Shown here piece by piece: positions 41,449 to 51,035 of a stretch of 64,000 nucleotides of DNA. The position numbers and the translations under genes were made by a program. The notes under the pieces were generated by a model. The model was not told the origin of the DNA. It saw only the letters and a program-made list of their open reading frames with translations, and did no database searches. How positions within the stretch are numbered: the first letter of the stretch is position 1; each line of letters opens with the position of its first letter. The stretch comes from Betaproteobacteria bacterium (lineage in GTDB: Bacteria; Pseudomonadota; Gammaproteobacteria; Burkholderiales; CAIKXV01): assembly GCA_947458265.1 (NCBI GenBank), contig CANGYF010000001.1, positions 186,001 to 250,000 on the forward strand, read 5' to 3'.

Positions 41449-43179
41449 ATGCACGAGAACACCTTCGACTACATCATCATCGGCGGCGGCACCGCCGGCT
41501 GCCTGCTGGCCAATCGCCTGAGTGCCGATGCCAGCAAGCGCGTGCTGATGATCGAGGCCGGCGGGCGGGACGACTACCACTGGATCCACATCCCGGTCGG
41601 CTACCTCTACTGCATCGGCAATCCGCGCACCGACTGGCTGTTCCAGACCGAAGCCGAGCCGGGCCTGAACGGGCGCTCGCTGCGCTACCCGCGCGGCAAG
41701 ACGCTGGGCGGCTCGTCGAGCATCAACGGCATGATCTACATGCGCGGCCAGGCCCGCGACTATGAGCGCTGGGCCGAACTCACTGGCGACGGCGCCTGGC
41801 GCTGGGACAGCGTGCTGGCCGCCTTCAGGATGCATGAAGACCATTACAGGCTCGACCCGGCGCATGGCCCGGCGAACGAGAACTTCAGGCGCCTGCACGG
41901 CCACAAGAGCCAGCACGCGGACAGTCAGGGGCTGGCCAGGAAGATGGGCGGTGAGTGGCGCGTGGAGAAGCAGCGCCTGCGCTGGGATATCCTGGATGCC
42001 TTTTCCCAGGCTGCGCAACAAGCCGGCATCCCGGCTACCGAGGACTTCAACGGCGGCAACAACGAGGGCGTCGCCTATTTCGAAGTCAACCAGAAAAGCG
42101 GCTGGCGCTGGAACACGGCCAGGGCTTTCCTGCGGCCAACCTGCTATGGCCGCCCCAACTTCGAGATGTGGACCAGCGCGCAAGTCTGTCAGCTCCTGCT
42201 TGAAAGGCAGGCCGACGGCAGCCAGCGATGCACCGGCGTCGAGGTCTGGACAGGCGCTGAGAAAGTGCAGGCCCATGCCACGCGCGACTCGGCCGGTTTG
42301 CAAGGTGAGGTGATCCTGTGCGCGGGCAGCGTCGGCTCGCCACACATCCTGCAGCTCTCGGGCCTGGGCCCGGCAGCGCTGTTGCAGCAGCACGGCATTG
42401 AAGTCAGGCAGGACCTGCCCGGTGTGGGCGCCAACCTGCAGGACCACTTGCAGATCCGCTCGGTCTACAAGATCCAGACCGACGGCCAGCGTAACGTCAC
42501 GCTCAACACCATGGCCAACTCGCTCTGGGGCAAGGCCCGGATGGGCCTGGAATATGCCCTGCGCCGCACCGGTCCGATGAGCATGGCGCCCTCGCAGCTG
42601 GGCGCCTTCACGCGCTCCGACGCCAGCCAGCCCCACCCGAACCTTCAATACCATGTGCAACCCCTCTCGCTCGACGCCTTCGGCGAGCCGCTGCACGACT
42701 TCAACGCCTTCACTGCCAGCGTCTGCAACCTGAACCCGAGCAGCCGCGGCACGGTCCATCTCAAGAGCAGCCGCTTCGACGAGGCGCCGGCGATTGCGCC
42801 CAATTACCTCAGCACAAGCGAAGACCGCCAGGTCGCGGCTGATTCCTTGCGCCTGACGCGCCGCATCGTGGGCCAGAGCGCGCTGGCGCCCTTCAGGCCC
42901 GAAGAGTTCAGGCCCGGGCCGCAGTACCAGAGCGACGAAGAACTCGCTCGACTGGCCGGAGACATCGCCACCACCATCTTCCACCCGGTCGGCACCACCC
43001 GGATGGGCCGTGCAGACGACCCGATGGCGGTGGTCGATTCGCACCTTCGGGTGCGTGGCGTGCGCGGCCTGCGGGTGGTCGACGCCGGCGTGATGCCGAT
43101 GATCACCAGCGGCAACACCAACGCGCCGACCTTGATGATTGCGGAAAAGGCCGCTGCCTGGATCGCCCGCGGCGAGTAG
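41449..43179 (+). CDS. GMC-family oxidoreductase (choline dehydrogenase-like)
   Basis: A 576-residue flavoenzyme. YIIIGGGTAGCLLANRLS is the FAD-binding start, and GKTLGGSSSINGMIYMRG is GMC signature 1. GEVILCAGSVGSPHILQLSG is signature 2, and the C-terminal FHPVGTTRMG with NTNAPTLMIAEKAA supplies the catalytic His and Asn. It oxidises an alcohol, in the manner of choline or alkanol dehydrogenases. The substrate is undetermined and there are no betaine genes adjacent. Confidence 0.92.
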   Translation: MHENTFDYIIIGGGTAGCLLANRLSADASKRVLMIEAGGRDDYHWIHIPVGYLYCIGNPRTDWLFQTEAEPGLNGRSLRYPRGKTLGGSSSINGMIYMRGQARDYERWAELTGDGAWRWDSVLAAFRMHEDHYRLDPAHGPANENFRRLHGHKSQHADSQGLARKMGGEWRVEKQRLRWDILDAFSQAAQQAGIPATEDFNGGNNEGVAYFEVNQKSGWRWNTARAFLRPTCYGRPNFEMWTSAQVCQLLLERQADGSQRCTGVEVWTGAEKVQAHATRDSAGLQGEVILCAGSVGSPHILQLSGLGPAALLQQHGIEVRQDLPGVGANLQDHLQIRSVYKIQTDGQRNVTLNTMANSLWGKARMGLEYALRRTGPMSMAPSQLGAFTRSDASQPHPNLQYHVQPLSLDAFGEPLHDFNAFTASVCNLNPSSRGTVHLKSSRFDEAPAIAPNYLSTSEDRQVAADSLRLTRRIVGQSALAPFRPEEFRPGPQYQSDEELARLAGDIATTIFHPVGTTRMGRADDPMAVVDSHLRVRGVRGLRVVDAGVMPMITSGNTNAPTLMIAEKAAAWIARGE

Positions 43180-43407
43180 ACCCGGATCATCCCGCCGTAC
43201 CGATCGGCACCCGCTGTACGCTGCGGCCGCAGGGGCGTCTGAAAGTGCCATTCGCTCGTCACGGCGTTGTCATGCTGGGCGTATACTTTCCGCAGGCTTA
43301 CGCACACGGGAACGGCGTCCGTCGACCCACCTGCCTGCCAGGTCCGATTCGGGCGTGGCCGGCGACGTGATGCGGGGCCCTTCCGAATACTCGCAGGAGC
43401 AGAAAAC

Positions 43408-43890
43408 ATGAAACGTCGTCTTTGGCTGGTCTGCGCGGCCGCCGTGCTGGCCTCCGGTTGTGCCTCGATGGACCGCGGGCCCGTCGACATCGCGGCCACG
43501 GCAGCCGCTTCGCCGGATCTCACGATCCTGTCGAAGGCGATCCAGGTCGCCGGCCTGACCGATACGTTGAAAGGTCCGGGGCCGTTCACGGTGTTCGCCC
43601 CGAACGACGCGGCGTTCCGCGCGCTCCCCAAGGGCACGCTCGACAAGCTTCTGGCCGACCCGGCGGCGTTGCGCCAGGTGCTCACGTACCACGTCGTGCC
43701 GGGCAAGGTGATGGCCGCCGACGTCAAGACGGGCCCGGTCAAGTCGGTGCAGGGTGCCCCGCTCGCGCTGTCGCGCGCGGGTACGTTCGTGACGGTCGAA
43801 GATGGCGCTGTTGTCAAGGGCGACATCCAGGCCACGAACGGCGTGATCCACGTGATCGACAGCGTCCTGCTGCCGCCGCTGAAGAAGTAG
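43408..43890 (+). CDS. Fasciclin-domain lipoprotein
   Basis: A 160-residue lipoprotein. The lipobox is LASGCAS. One FAS1 domain follows: LTILSKAIQVAGLTDTLKGP with GPFTVFAPNDAAFRALPKGT, VLTYHVVPGKVMAADV, and GDIQATNGVIHVIDSVLLPP. FAS1 domains mediate adhesion. AGGAGCAGAAAAC precedes the ATG. It stands alone. The following 286 bp carry only CTG/GCC-rich sequence with no gene. Confidence 0.92.
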   Translation: MKRRLWLVCAAAVLASGCASMDRGPVDIAATAAASPDLTILSKAIQVAGLTDTLKGPGPFTVFAPNDAAFRALPKGTLDKLLADPAALRQVLTYHVVPGKVMAADVKTGPVKSVQGAPLALSRAGTFVTVEDGAVVKGDIQATNGVIHVIDSVLLPPLKK

Positions 43891-44176
43891 GCGCATGCCG
43901 GTCCGCCCGGACCGGTGTCCTCTGCGCCTGAAGCTGCACCGACCTGCACCCACGCAGCAACATGCCGCCCCTCCGCGGGCTGCTGTTGCTGCCACTGTTG
44001 CTGCGCCCAAGCGGCCCCGTTGACCGCCTGAGCCCGGCGCCATGGTTGCTTGTGCAGCGCGGCGGCGCGACGCTTGCGTCCCCGAGGCCACGATAGCCGC
44101 CGGCCGCAAATGATCGTCTCCGGTACCGACGTCATCGCCTGTCTCCTGATCGAGGGCGATCGCCGTAACTCTCCAC

Positions 44177-45163
44177 ATGCCGACTGACTCTGCGCACGCT
44201 TCCGTACGGTTCGCGGATCGATGCTGCGCGCGCTTCCGCCTTGCAGGGTTTTGCCTGGCGTTCCTTGCTGCAGATGCTGCTCTGGCCGCAGCACTCACGC
44301 CGGCGTCTTCCGCCGACCTGCAGCGGCGCGCGAATGGCGTGCTGATGATCATGGGCTACTCGCTCACCCCGGACGTGACCACCGGTTCGCTTTCCATCTC
44401 GAACCAGTCGACCGGCAATCCCGGTCTGAGCATGGTTTCACTGGGTGGCGGGGACGTGGTGAGCCAGTCATTTCCCCTGTACCTCGAGGGTACGCTGGCG
44501 CTGAGCCGCTATGACCCGACGTTCGCCTCAGCCACCGGCACCGGAGCAACTCCGCTGCCGGTGCGCTGGAACAGCATCTCCGGTACCGGTGGCATTGGCT
44601 GGAACTTTCCCCTCACCGAGCGGCTGAAGCTTCGTCCGATCTTCAACTTCTCGCTCGGACACGTGGAGAGCGACCTGTCGCTTGCTGGTCGCGTCCTTCA
44701 GCAAAGGTCGGGACGAGAGTTCGAGTTCCTGCAGCGCGGGAGGCTCAATGCGCTAGGTCTCGGCGGATCGGTGATGATCGACTACGAAGACTATCGCCCG
44801 GAGCGGGAGATCGATGCCGAGTTCCGCTACACCAACATCGTGCTCCAGAGCTTCCACAGTTCGCAGGCCGTCGAGGGACGCGCCAGCGCGCAGAGTACGA
44901 GCCTATGGCTGCGGCAGCGCACGCCGACCGGGTTCACCGTGTTCGATCGACCCTTGCGATCCGTGGTCGAACTCGCGCACACTCAGTTCCTGAGCGACCT
45001 GCGCGGTGCGCTCGGATTCCAGTGGCTCTCTTCGGTCGGTGCGGGCGTGGAGGTTGACGCATCGAAGTACGACATCTTCGTCTCGCGGTTGCGCATCATG
45101 GGCCGCTACCAGTTCGGCGACAACGTGCGCGGCTGGTCGATCGGTGTCGCGGTGAGCTTCTAG
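44177..45163 (+). CDS. Predicted outer-membrane beta-barrel protein
   Basis: A 328-residue protein. A signal-like hydrophobic segment (LAGFCLAFLAADAALAAA) is followed by alternating-strand sequence such as LKLRPIFNFSLGHVES, REIDAEFRYTNIVLQSF and FVSRLRIMGRYQFGDNVRGW. It ends in a terminal aromatic strand WSIGVAVSF with C-terminal Phe, the BAM recognition signature. The family resembles autotransporter/Solitary outer-membrane barrels. Ligand unknown. It converges with the transporter operon downstream. Confidence 0.75.
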   Translation: MPTDSAHASVRFADRCCARFRLAGFCLAFLAADAALAAALTPASSADLQRRANGVLMIMGYSLTPDVTTGSLSISNQSTGNPGLSMVSLGGGDVVSQSFPLYLEGTLALSRYDPTFASATGTGATPLPVRWNSISGTGGIGWNFPLTERLKLRPIFNFSLGHVESDLSLAGRVLQQRSGREFEFLQRGRLNALGLGGSVMIDYEDYRPEREIDAEFRYTNIVLQSFHSSQAVEGRASAQSTSLWLRQRTPTGFTVFDRPLRSVVELAHTQFLSDLRGALGFQWLSSVGAGVEVDASKYDIFVSRLRIMGRYQFGDNVRGWSIGVAVSF

Positions 45164-45173
45164 ATGAGTACGT

Positions 45174-45848
45174 CTATCGGGCAATGTCATGACTGTTCAC
45201 CCGGCTGGCCCCCTGCGCGAGCGTCTGGGCCGCCCAGTCGAGCAGGTCGTCGACCACCTGCTGGGAGGCAACGATCAGCGCACTCACCGCGCCGGGGGCA
45301 TCGGGCGTGGCGCAGGGCCTCTCGCTGGAGAAGGCTCGCTGGGCGATCGGCGCGCGCGTGAGCGCGGAGAGCAGGCTCGCGCGAACGCGGACCACCGCGC
45401 GTGCCTGGTCCGGCGCGTCGAACCACTGCGCGAACTCGGTAAGGTCCACGCGCAGCAGGGCCGCGGGCGCAGCCCCCTCGACCGCGTGCACGCGCACTGA
45501 GCCGCCGCGTGCGGCCGCCCGTTCGCGCAGCCGCTCGGCGAGCAGCGCCGACGGGGGCGCCGCCCAGCCGGTGCTGGCGTAGGCCCGCAGGCGACCCGGC
45601 GTCTCCCACAGCAGGCGATAGGCGAGCGCGGGGCTGTCCAGCCAGTCGGGCGCAGCCACGGTGCCGATGGCTACCGGCGCGGGCAGCATCGCGGCCGTGG
45701 CGGGCAGGGGGCTTGCTGGACCGAAGTCGTGGCGCGCCGGCTGTCCCGGACGTTCTGGCACCAGGGTACAGCCTGCCAGCGGCAGCCACGCAGCGGCAGC
45801 GACGAGACGCCGGCGCGTGGCGCCCAACGGGGAGAACGGGTGATTCAT
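45174..45848 (-). CDS. ABC-type transport auxiliary lipoprotein (PqiC/YmbA-like)
   Basis: A 224-residue lipoprotein. The signal peptide has lipobox LPLAGCTLV. The domain shows YRLLWETPGRLRAYASTGWA and RVRASLLSALTRAPIAQRAF, then VSALIVASQQVVDDLLDWAA, typical of the auxiliary lipoprotein of MCE transporters. It anchors in the outer membrane and supports lipid transfer. It is the last gene of the operon. ATG 45848 is preferred because the signal peptide starts there; a longer frame begins at 45923. Confidence 0.82.
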   Translation of the reverse strand: MNHPFSPLGATRRRLVAAAAWLPLAGCTLVPERPGQPARHDFGPASPLPATAAMLPAPVAIGTVAAPDWLDSPALAYRLLWETPGRLRAYASTGWAAPPSALLAERLRERAAARGGSVRVHAVEGAAPAALLRVDLTEFAQWFDAPDQARAVVRVRASLLSALTRAPIAQRAFSSERPCATPDAPGAVSALIVASQQVVDDLLDWAAQTLAQGASRVNSHDIAR

Positions 45849-45907
45849 CGCGTGCACCTCGTCTGAGGGGGCAGGTGGGCGCTTGCCGCTGCGGCCGCGT
45901 ACGGCGC

Positions 45908-46852
45908 TCACCGGGGTGGCCATGGGGTCACGTACCCAGGCTCCCCGGGCCCGGGCGCGGCGGGGCTCCGCCCGAACAGCAGGCTCTGCGGCTGGGATTG
46001 CAGCTCGACGATGGCCCGCTCGATCGCGCGCGCGTTGCGCGCGAGTTCATCCATGAACGACGACATCTGCGGCCAGGCCACGTTGAGCAGGGTGTCGCTG
46101 ACCGCGCGCCCGCCCTCGCCCATGCGCTCGGCCGCGCGTAGCGCGCGCTCGACATCGTTCAGCCGCACGCCCGCCTCGCGTGTGAGCGTGGTGAGTTCCC
46201 CCGCGAGCTGCTCGACGCGGCGCAGCGAACTTCCCGCATCGCGCACCAGGCCGCCCGAGGCATCGACCACCGGGCCGGCGCGCTCGGCGAGCGCCGCCAG
46301 CCGCTCGCCGGCGCGCTGCGCGGAGAGCAGCGTCGCGCTTACGCGAGCAAGGTTGTCGTCGGAGAGCAGCCGCGACACGCGCGCAGCCACCTCCTCTATG
46401 TCGGCGATCAGTTCCGGTCCGCTGGCGCGTAACTGCTCGAGCAGCGATGGGTCCATCGGGATACGCGGTGGATTTGCGGGGTCGGGCACCAGCCGCTCGG
46501 CGGCACTGCCGCCGTCGCTGAGGCTCACGTGCGCGATGCCAGTCACGCCCTGGAAGCCGAGCCGGGCGCGGGTTTCACGGGTGATCGGGGCGCCGCGGTC
46601 AATGCGGATCTCCACGAGGATCTGCCGAGGGTCCTCGGGGTCGAATCGGACCGAATCCACCCGCCCGACCTGTACGCCACGCAGCCGCACCGGTGCCTGG
46701 GAGCCCAGTCCGCTCACCGAGCCGGTGGTCACCAGCAGGTAGCGATCGCGCGGCTCGTCGGTGTCGCGCAGCCAGAAATACGCCACTGCCACCGCCACGC
46801 TGAGCAGGAGCACGAACAGGCCGGCGAGCAGCGCGTGTGAACGGTCTTCCAT
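45908..46852 (-). CDS. MlaD-family MCE-domain protein
   Basis: A 314-residue protein. An N-terminal membrane helix (ALLAGLFVLLLSVAVAVAYF) is followed by the MCE domain: LLVTTGSVSGLGSQAPVRLR with GVQVGRVDSVRF, RQILVEIRIDRGAPITRETR, and LGFQGVTGIAHVSLSDGG. A long helical C-terminus follows. MCE proteins form hexameric periplasmic tunnels for phospholipids. It sits between the ATPase and the lipoprotein in the operon. Confidence 0.93.
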   Translation of the reverse strand: MEDRSHALLAGLFVLLLSVAVAVAYFWLRDTDEPRDRYLLVTTGSVSGLGSQAPVRLRGVQVGRVDSVRFDPEDPRQILVEIRIDRGAPITRETRARLGFQGVTGIAHVSLSDGGSAAERLVPDPANPPRIPMDPSLLEQLRASGPELIADIEEVAARVSRLLSDDNLARVSATLLSAQRAGERLAALAERAGPVVDASGGLVRDAGSSLRRVEQLAGELTTLTREAGVRLNDVERALRAAERMGEGGRAVSDTLLNVAWPQMSSFMDELARNARAIERAIVELQSQPQSLLFGRSPAAPGPGEPGYVTPWPPR

Positions 46853-46873
46853 CCCGACATTGTGACGGGTTTG

Positions 46874-47668
46874 TCAGTCTGCTGCGCGCGTCGCAGCGGT
46901 GTCGCTGGAGCCGACCGGCGGCGGGCTCGCGGCGAAGAACGCGGCGACCGCCGGATCGTCCAGCGCTGCGACCTCGGCCACTGGACCGATGGCGGCGATG
47001 CGCCCGTGCGCGAGTACAGCCACGCGATCGGCCAGCGCCTCGACCGTCTCGCGATCGTGCGTGATGATCACCACGGTGGGGGCCAACTCGACGGCCAGTT
47101 CGCGCAACAGCCCCACGAAGCCGCGGGCCAGCACTGGATCGAGCCCTGCGGTGGGTTCGTCGAGGAACAGCAGTTCGGGGTCGAGGGCGATCGCGCGGGC
47201 AAGCCCCACCCGGCGCGCCATGCCACCGGACAGCTGGGACGGACGCTTGCCATGGTGTTCCGGCCCGATGCCGACCATCGACAGCTTGAGCGCGGCGACG
47301 TCGCGCACCAGCGCGTCGTCGAGGCAGTGCAGTTCGCGCAACGGCAGCGCAACATTGTCCAGCGCGCCGAGCGCCGAGAACAGCCCGCCCTGCTGGAACA
47401 GCACGCCCCAGCGCGCACGCACCGCCGCCAGCGCGTCCGGCCCGGCCGTCGCGAGATCGGTTCCGAACACCGCGACCCGTCCGGCTGCCGGGCGCTCCAG
47501 CCCCAGCAACTGGCGCAGCAGGGTGGTCTTGCCGCTGCCCGAGCCCCCTACCACCGCCAGCACCTCGCCCCGGCGCACCTGCAGCGAAAGGTCGCGATGC
47601 ACCGTCTGGCTGCCGAAGCGCGTCTCGAGCTGCGCGACTTCCAGCACGATCTCCGCCGGACCGCTCAT
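46874..47668 (-). CDS. MlaF-like ABC ATP-binding protein
   Basis: A 264-residue ATPase. Walker A is GGSGSGKTT, signature LSGGMARRVGLARAI, and Walker B ELLFLDEPTAGLDP. The GMARR variant of the signature is typical for MCE-associated ATPases. It powers lipid movement with the permease, which it overlaps by 4 bp. Confidence 0.93.
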   Translation of the reverse strand: MSGPAEIVLEVAQLETRFGSQTVHRDLSLQVRRGEVLAVVGGSGSGKTTLLRQLLGLERPAAGRVAVFGTDLATAGPDALAAVRARWGVLFQQGGLFSALGALDNVALPLRELHCLDDALVRDVAALKLSMVGIGPEHHGKRPSQLSGGMARRVGLARAIALDPELLFLDEPTAGLDPVLARGFVGLLRELAVELAPTVVIITHDRETVEALADRVAVLAHGRIAAIGPVAEVAALDDPAVAAFFAASPPPVGSSDTAATRAAD

Positions 47669-48822
47669 CGCCGCAGCCCCATGCCCGAGAAGGCGACTGC
47701 GAACACCGCGTCGGCGAGGATCACCACGGTGATCGAGATGACCACCGATGAGGTGACGCTACGCCCAAGGCTTGCGGTGTCTGGCCGGGTGCGCAGGCCG
47801 AAGTGGCAGGCCACGATGGCCACGAGCACGCCGAACACCACGCCCTTCAGCAGCCCGATACCGACATTGAGGAGCGGCAGGGTCACCCGCAGCCGCTCGA
47901 TGAACTGCCCGGCGGACAGCCCGAGTTCGACCTGGGCGGCGAGCACGCCCCCGGCCAGTGTCGCCACGCTCGTCCAGGCCACCAGCAGCGGGACCACGAT
48001 CGCGAGCGCCAGCACGCGCGGCAGCACGAGCCGCAGGCCGTGCGCGATGCCCAGCACCGTCATCGCATCCAGTTCCTGATTGAGCCGCATCACGCCGATC
48101 TGCGCCGTGATCGCCGAGCCCGAACGCCCGGCCACCAGGATCGCCGCGAGCATCGGGCCCAGCTCGCGCACGACCGTGATGCCCAGCAGGTTGACGATGA
48201 ACACGTCGGCGCCGAACTGCTGCAACTGCCTGCCGGACAGATAGCAGAACACCACGCCGACGAGGAAGCCGACCAGCGCGGTGATCGGCAGCGCCTGTGT
48301 GCCAGTGCGGAACACCGCCGCGGACAGGTCGCGCCAGGGCAGGCGCGACGGCCGTATCGCCACGCGCGCGAGATCGAGCATGCACTGGCCGGTCAGGGCG
48401 ACCAGATCGACCGCGTGGGACAGCACCCGCCGGGCCTGGGATTCCCCCAGGTCGGTTCGCTCCTCCGGTGGCGCGGCGGCCTCGCCGCTCGCCGCTGCAG
48501 CCGCCGCGAGCCGCGCAAACAGCGCGCGCTGCTCGGGACGCAGATCGATCCGGGCCGGCAGGCGTCGGCCCCAGGCGCGCCACAGCAGCACCGCACCCAG
48601 GCTGTCGAGTCGCGCCAGTTCACGCAGGTCCCAGCCGGCCTGCGGGTAGCGCGCGACCAGCCGGTCCAGATCCGTCGCGAGCTCTCGCTGGCGTGCCGCC
48701 AGCGCCTGGAGGTGCCATCGCCCGCTCAGGCGCACCGCGACCGGCTGCCCCGTGTCCGGTGCCTCCACTCGCCAGGCGGCAACCCCGTGCCCCTGCTCGA
48801 CCTGACCGCTCCCCGACACCAT
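47665..48822 (-). CDS. MlaE-family permease with N-terminal STAS-like domain
   Basis: A 385-residue protein. The first 110 residues look like a STAS domain (AVRLSGRWHLQALAARQREL ... ELARLDSLGAVLLWRAWG). The MlaE permease follows, with VFRTGTQALPITALVGFLVG and LAAILVAGRSGSAITAQIGV and MRLNQELDAMTVLGIA. In E. coli these are separate proteins, MlaB and MlaE. It heads the operon MlaE-MlaF-MlaD-lipoprotein. No MlaC is present, so it is closer to the second betaproteobacterial MCE system. Confidence 0.93.
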   Translation of the reverse strand: MVSGSGQVEQGHGVAAWRVEAPDTGQPVAVRLSGRWHLQALAARQRELATDLDRLVARYPQAGWDLRELARLDSLGAVLLWRAWGRRLPARIDLRPEQRALFARLAAAAAASGEAAAPPEERTDLGESQARRVLSHAVDLVALTGQCMLDLARVAIRPSRLPWRDLSAAVFRTGTQALPITALVGFLVGVVFCYLSGRQLQQFGADVFIVNLLGITVVRELGPMLAAILVAGRSGSAITAQIGVMRLNQELDAMTVLGIAHGLRLVLPRVLALAIVVPLLVAWTSVATLAGGVLAAQVELGLSAGQFIERLRVTLPLLNVGIGLLKGVVFGVLVAIVACHFGLRTRPDTASLGRSVTSSVVISITVVILADAVFAVAFSGMGLRR

Positions 48823-49030
48823 CGCTGCCTTTCCGTTCCTCCGATCCCGTGATCATGCCACCCGTTAGTCGAGCTGATCGACGGAGAGATCGTCCAGAGG
48901 GTACCTGTCGGCTTGCAGCATGTGGATGGCGTGAGTCGACTGGCAACCCGGCTGACCCTTGCTGTGGGTGATCTTGCCGGGGCCAGGCATCGAGAGCATT
49001 CTCGGGCACCGCGATCGCGAGGAGCATCCG

Positions 49031-50062
49031 ATGTCCCGTCCGCTCACCCCGCTGGCTGTCCAGCGCGCAGTGCCAGTCACCCGCCCTGCGGCAACCCCGG
49101 TGCTTGCCGTGCGTGGCACCGTTGCCGTGATCCTCGTGCTGGCTGCCGGCACGCTCGCCGCCCAGCCTTGGCCGGCACGCCCGCTGAGGCTGATCGTTCC
49201 GCTGGCTGCGGGGGGCACCGGCGACACGCTCGCGCGCGATGTCGCGCAGGCGATGGAGCCCCTGCTGGGCGTCCCGATCACGGTGGAGAACCGGGCGGGT
49301 GCCAACGGCATCCTGGGTATGGAGGTGGTAGCCAAGGCGCCAGCCGACGGTTACACGCTGGTCATGGGGGGCGTGGGCCCCGTGGCCATCAATCCCTCCC
49401 TCTATCCGAAGCTGCCCTTCAACGTCGAGCGCGACTTCACTGCCATCGTGCAGGTGGCCGACACCACCTCGGTGCTGGTGGTGCCGGCGGCGCTGCCGGT
49501 CAAGACGCTGAAGGACCTGATCGCGCTGGCGAAGAAGCGGCCCGGGGAACTCTTCTATTCCTCGTCCGGGTCGGGCTCGACGCCGCACCTGAACGCCGCG
49601 CTGTTCGCCACGATGGCAGGTATCGACATCCAGCACGTACCCTACAAGGGTTCGACGCCCGGGCGCACGGCGCTGCTCGGTGGCGAGGTTTCGCTGATGG
49701 TCGACGGTCTGCTGCCGTCGTTGCCGTTCATCGAGTCCGGCCGCTTCCGCGCGCTGGGTATCACCTCGGCGGCACGCTCGCCCGCCGCCCCGCAGGTCCC
49801 GACCATCGCCGAGACGTTGCCCGGGTATCAGGCCGACATCTGGTACGGGTTGCTGGGGCCGGCAGGCACGCCGCGCGAGGTGGTCGACCGGCTCAATGCA
49901 GCGGCCAACAAGGCGCTCGCAAGCGCCGAGCTTCGCGCGCGGCTCGCGAAACTGGGTGCCACCGTGGCCGGTGGTCCGCCCGAGGCCTTCGCGAAGCACA
50001 TCGCGCGCGAGATCCCGAAGTGGGCGAAGGTCGTCAAGGCCACCGGCGCGCGTATCGACTGA
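49031..50062 (+). CDS. Bug/TctC-family periplasmic substrate-binding protein
   Basis: A 343-residue protein with a signal peptide ending GTLAAQP. LRLIVPLAAGGTGDTLAR, ENRAGANGILGMEVVAKAPADG and VPYKGSTPGRTALLGGEVSL are family motifs. GAGGAGCATCCG precedes ATG 49031. It opens a same-strand catabolic cluster (SDR, TauD, Bug, enolase superfamily). Its sequence is close to the aconitase-coupled Bug protein at 20470 (GxNGIxGxE and NPSLYPKL in both). Confidence 0.93.
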   Translation: MSRPLTPLAVQRAVPVTRPAATPVLAVRGTVAVILVLAAGTLAAQPWPARPLRLIVPLAAGGTGDTLARDVAQAMEPLLGVPITVENRAGANGILGMEVVAKAPADGYTLVMGGVGPVAINPSLYPKLPFNVERDFTAIVQVADTTSVLVVPAALPVKTLKDLIALAKKRPGELFYSSSGSGSTPHLNAALFATMAGIDIQHVPYKGSTPGRTALLGGEVSLMVDGLLPSLPFIESGRFRALGITSAARSPAAPQVPTIAETLPGYQADIWYGLLGPAGTPREVVDRLNAAANKALASAELRARLAKLGATVAGGPPEAFAKHIAREIPKWAKVVKATGARID

Positions 50063-50184
50063 ACCGGGATTCGTGCCGCCTGCCGGGGCTCCGTCTTGAG
50101 CGCCAGCGCGGCAAGGGCTACAGTCGCCCCTCGCCAGTCGCCCGTGGATATCCGGACGGGCTGCGGCAGACGAGGAGAGGCGCA

Positions 50185-50985
50185 GTGGCAAGGCTGGAAG
50201 GAAAGGTGGTCTGCCTCACCGGTGCAGGCGCCGGCATCGCGAAGGCGACCGCACGCGCTTGCGCCCGCGAAGGTGCAGCCGTCGCTCTACTCGAGGTCGA
50301 TCGCGCAGTGGGCGAATCCGCGGCCCGGCAGATCGTCGAAGAGGGCGGCCGTGCGCTGTTCGTGCACACCGATGTGACGCAGGACGACAGCGTGCACGAT
50401 GCGATCGATGCGGCCGCGAAGGCCTTTGGCCGCATCGACGTGCTGTTCAACTGCGCCGGTGGTTCGTCGCAGGACGACCGTCCGGTGCACGAGATGGACC
50501 TCGAGGTCTGGCACCGCACGATGGCGCTGAACCTGCTGCATCCGTTCCTGATGTGCCGCCACGGCATCCCGCACATGATGAAGGCGGGTGGCGGCTCGAT
50601 CATCAACGTCACCTCGCACCTCGGTCTGGTCGGCTCGGTGAAGCCGGCCTATGCGGCGACCAAGGGCGGCATCATCTCGTTCACGAAGACGCTGGCCGCG
50701 CAGTACGTGGCCCACGGCATCCGCGCCAACGCGATCGCCCCCGGCTCGGTACGCACGGAACGTGCGATCGGACGCTGGGAGGGCGCGGCACTGGACCCGT
50801 CCTCGCCGGTAGCGCGCGAGCGCGCGGCGTTTCAGAAACTGTATCCGTTCTCCAAGGGCGAGCCGGACGACATCGCGCCGATCGCGGTGTTCCTGGCATC
50901 CGACGAGTCGCGGATGCTGACCGGCACCACCATTGCCGCCGACGGCGGACGTTCCAGTTACCTGAAGGTGTACGCGGGCGACTGA
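50185..50985 (+). CDS. Short-chain dehydrogenase/reductase (paralogue of 30221 gene)
   Basis: A 266-residue SDR. TGAGAGIAKATAR is the cofactor loop, with NCAGG, and VTSHLGLVGSVKPAYAATKG the catalytic site. It ends GTTIAADGGRSSYLKVYAGD. It starts at GTG 50185 with GAGGAGAGG before it. It shares long identical blocks with the SDR at 30221. It sits between a Bug gene and a TauD dioxygenase gene, so it probably oxidises a hydroxylated intermediate of the same pathway. Confidence 0.9.
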   Translation: MARLEGKVVCLTGAGAGIAKATARACAREGAAVALLEVDRAVGESAARQIVEEGGRALFVHTDVTQDDSVHDAIDAAAKAFGRIDVLFNCAGGSSQDDRPVHEMDLEVWHRTMALNLLHPFLMCRHGIPHMMKAGGGSIINVTSHLGLVGSVKPAYAATKGGIISFTKTLAAQYVAHGIRANAIAPGSVRTERAIGRWEGAALDPSSPVARERAAFQKLYPFSKGEPDDIAPIAVFLASDESRMLTGTTIAADGGRSSYLKVYAGD

Positions 50986-51035
50986 CCTGCGGTACTGGTG
51001 CCATGCCCTGCATGGCCCAGCGAGGAGAGCATGCG

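Noticed and set aside
48865-49335. Minus-strand frame ending in a HicA-like phrase (GKITHSKGQPG)
   Set aside because: Most of it is antisense to the Bug gene at 49031; the short tail is too weak to call a toxin remnant.
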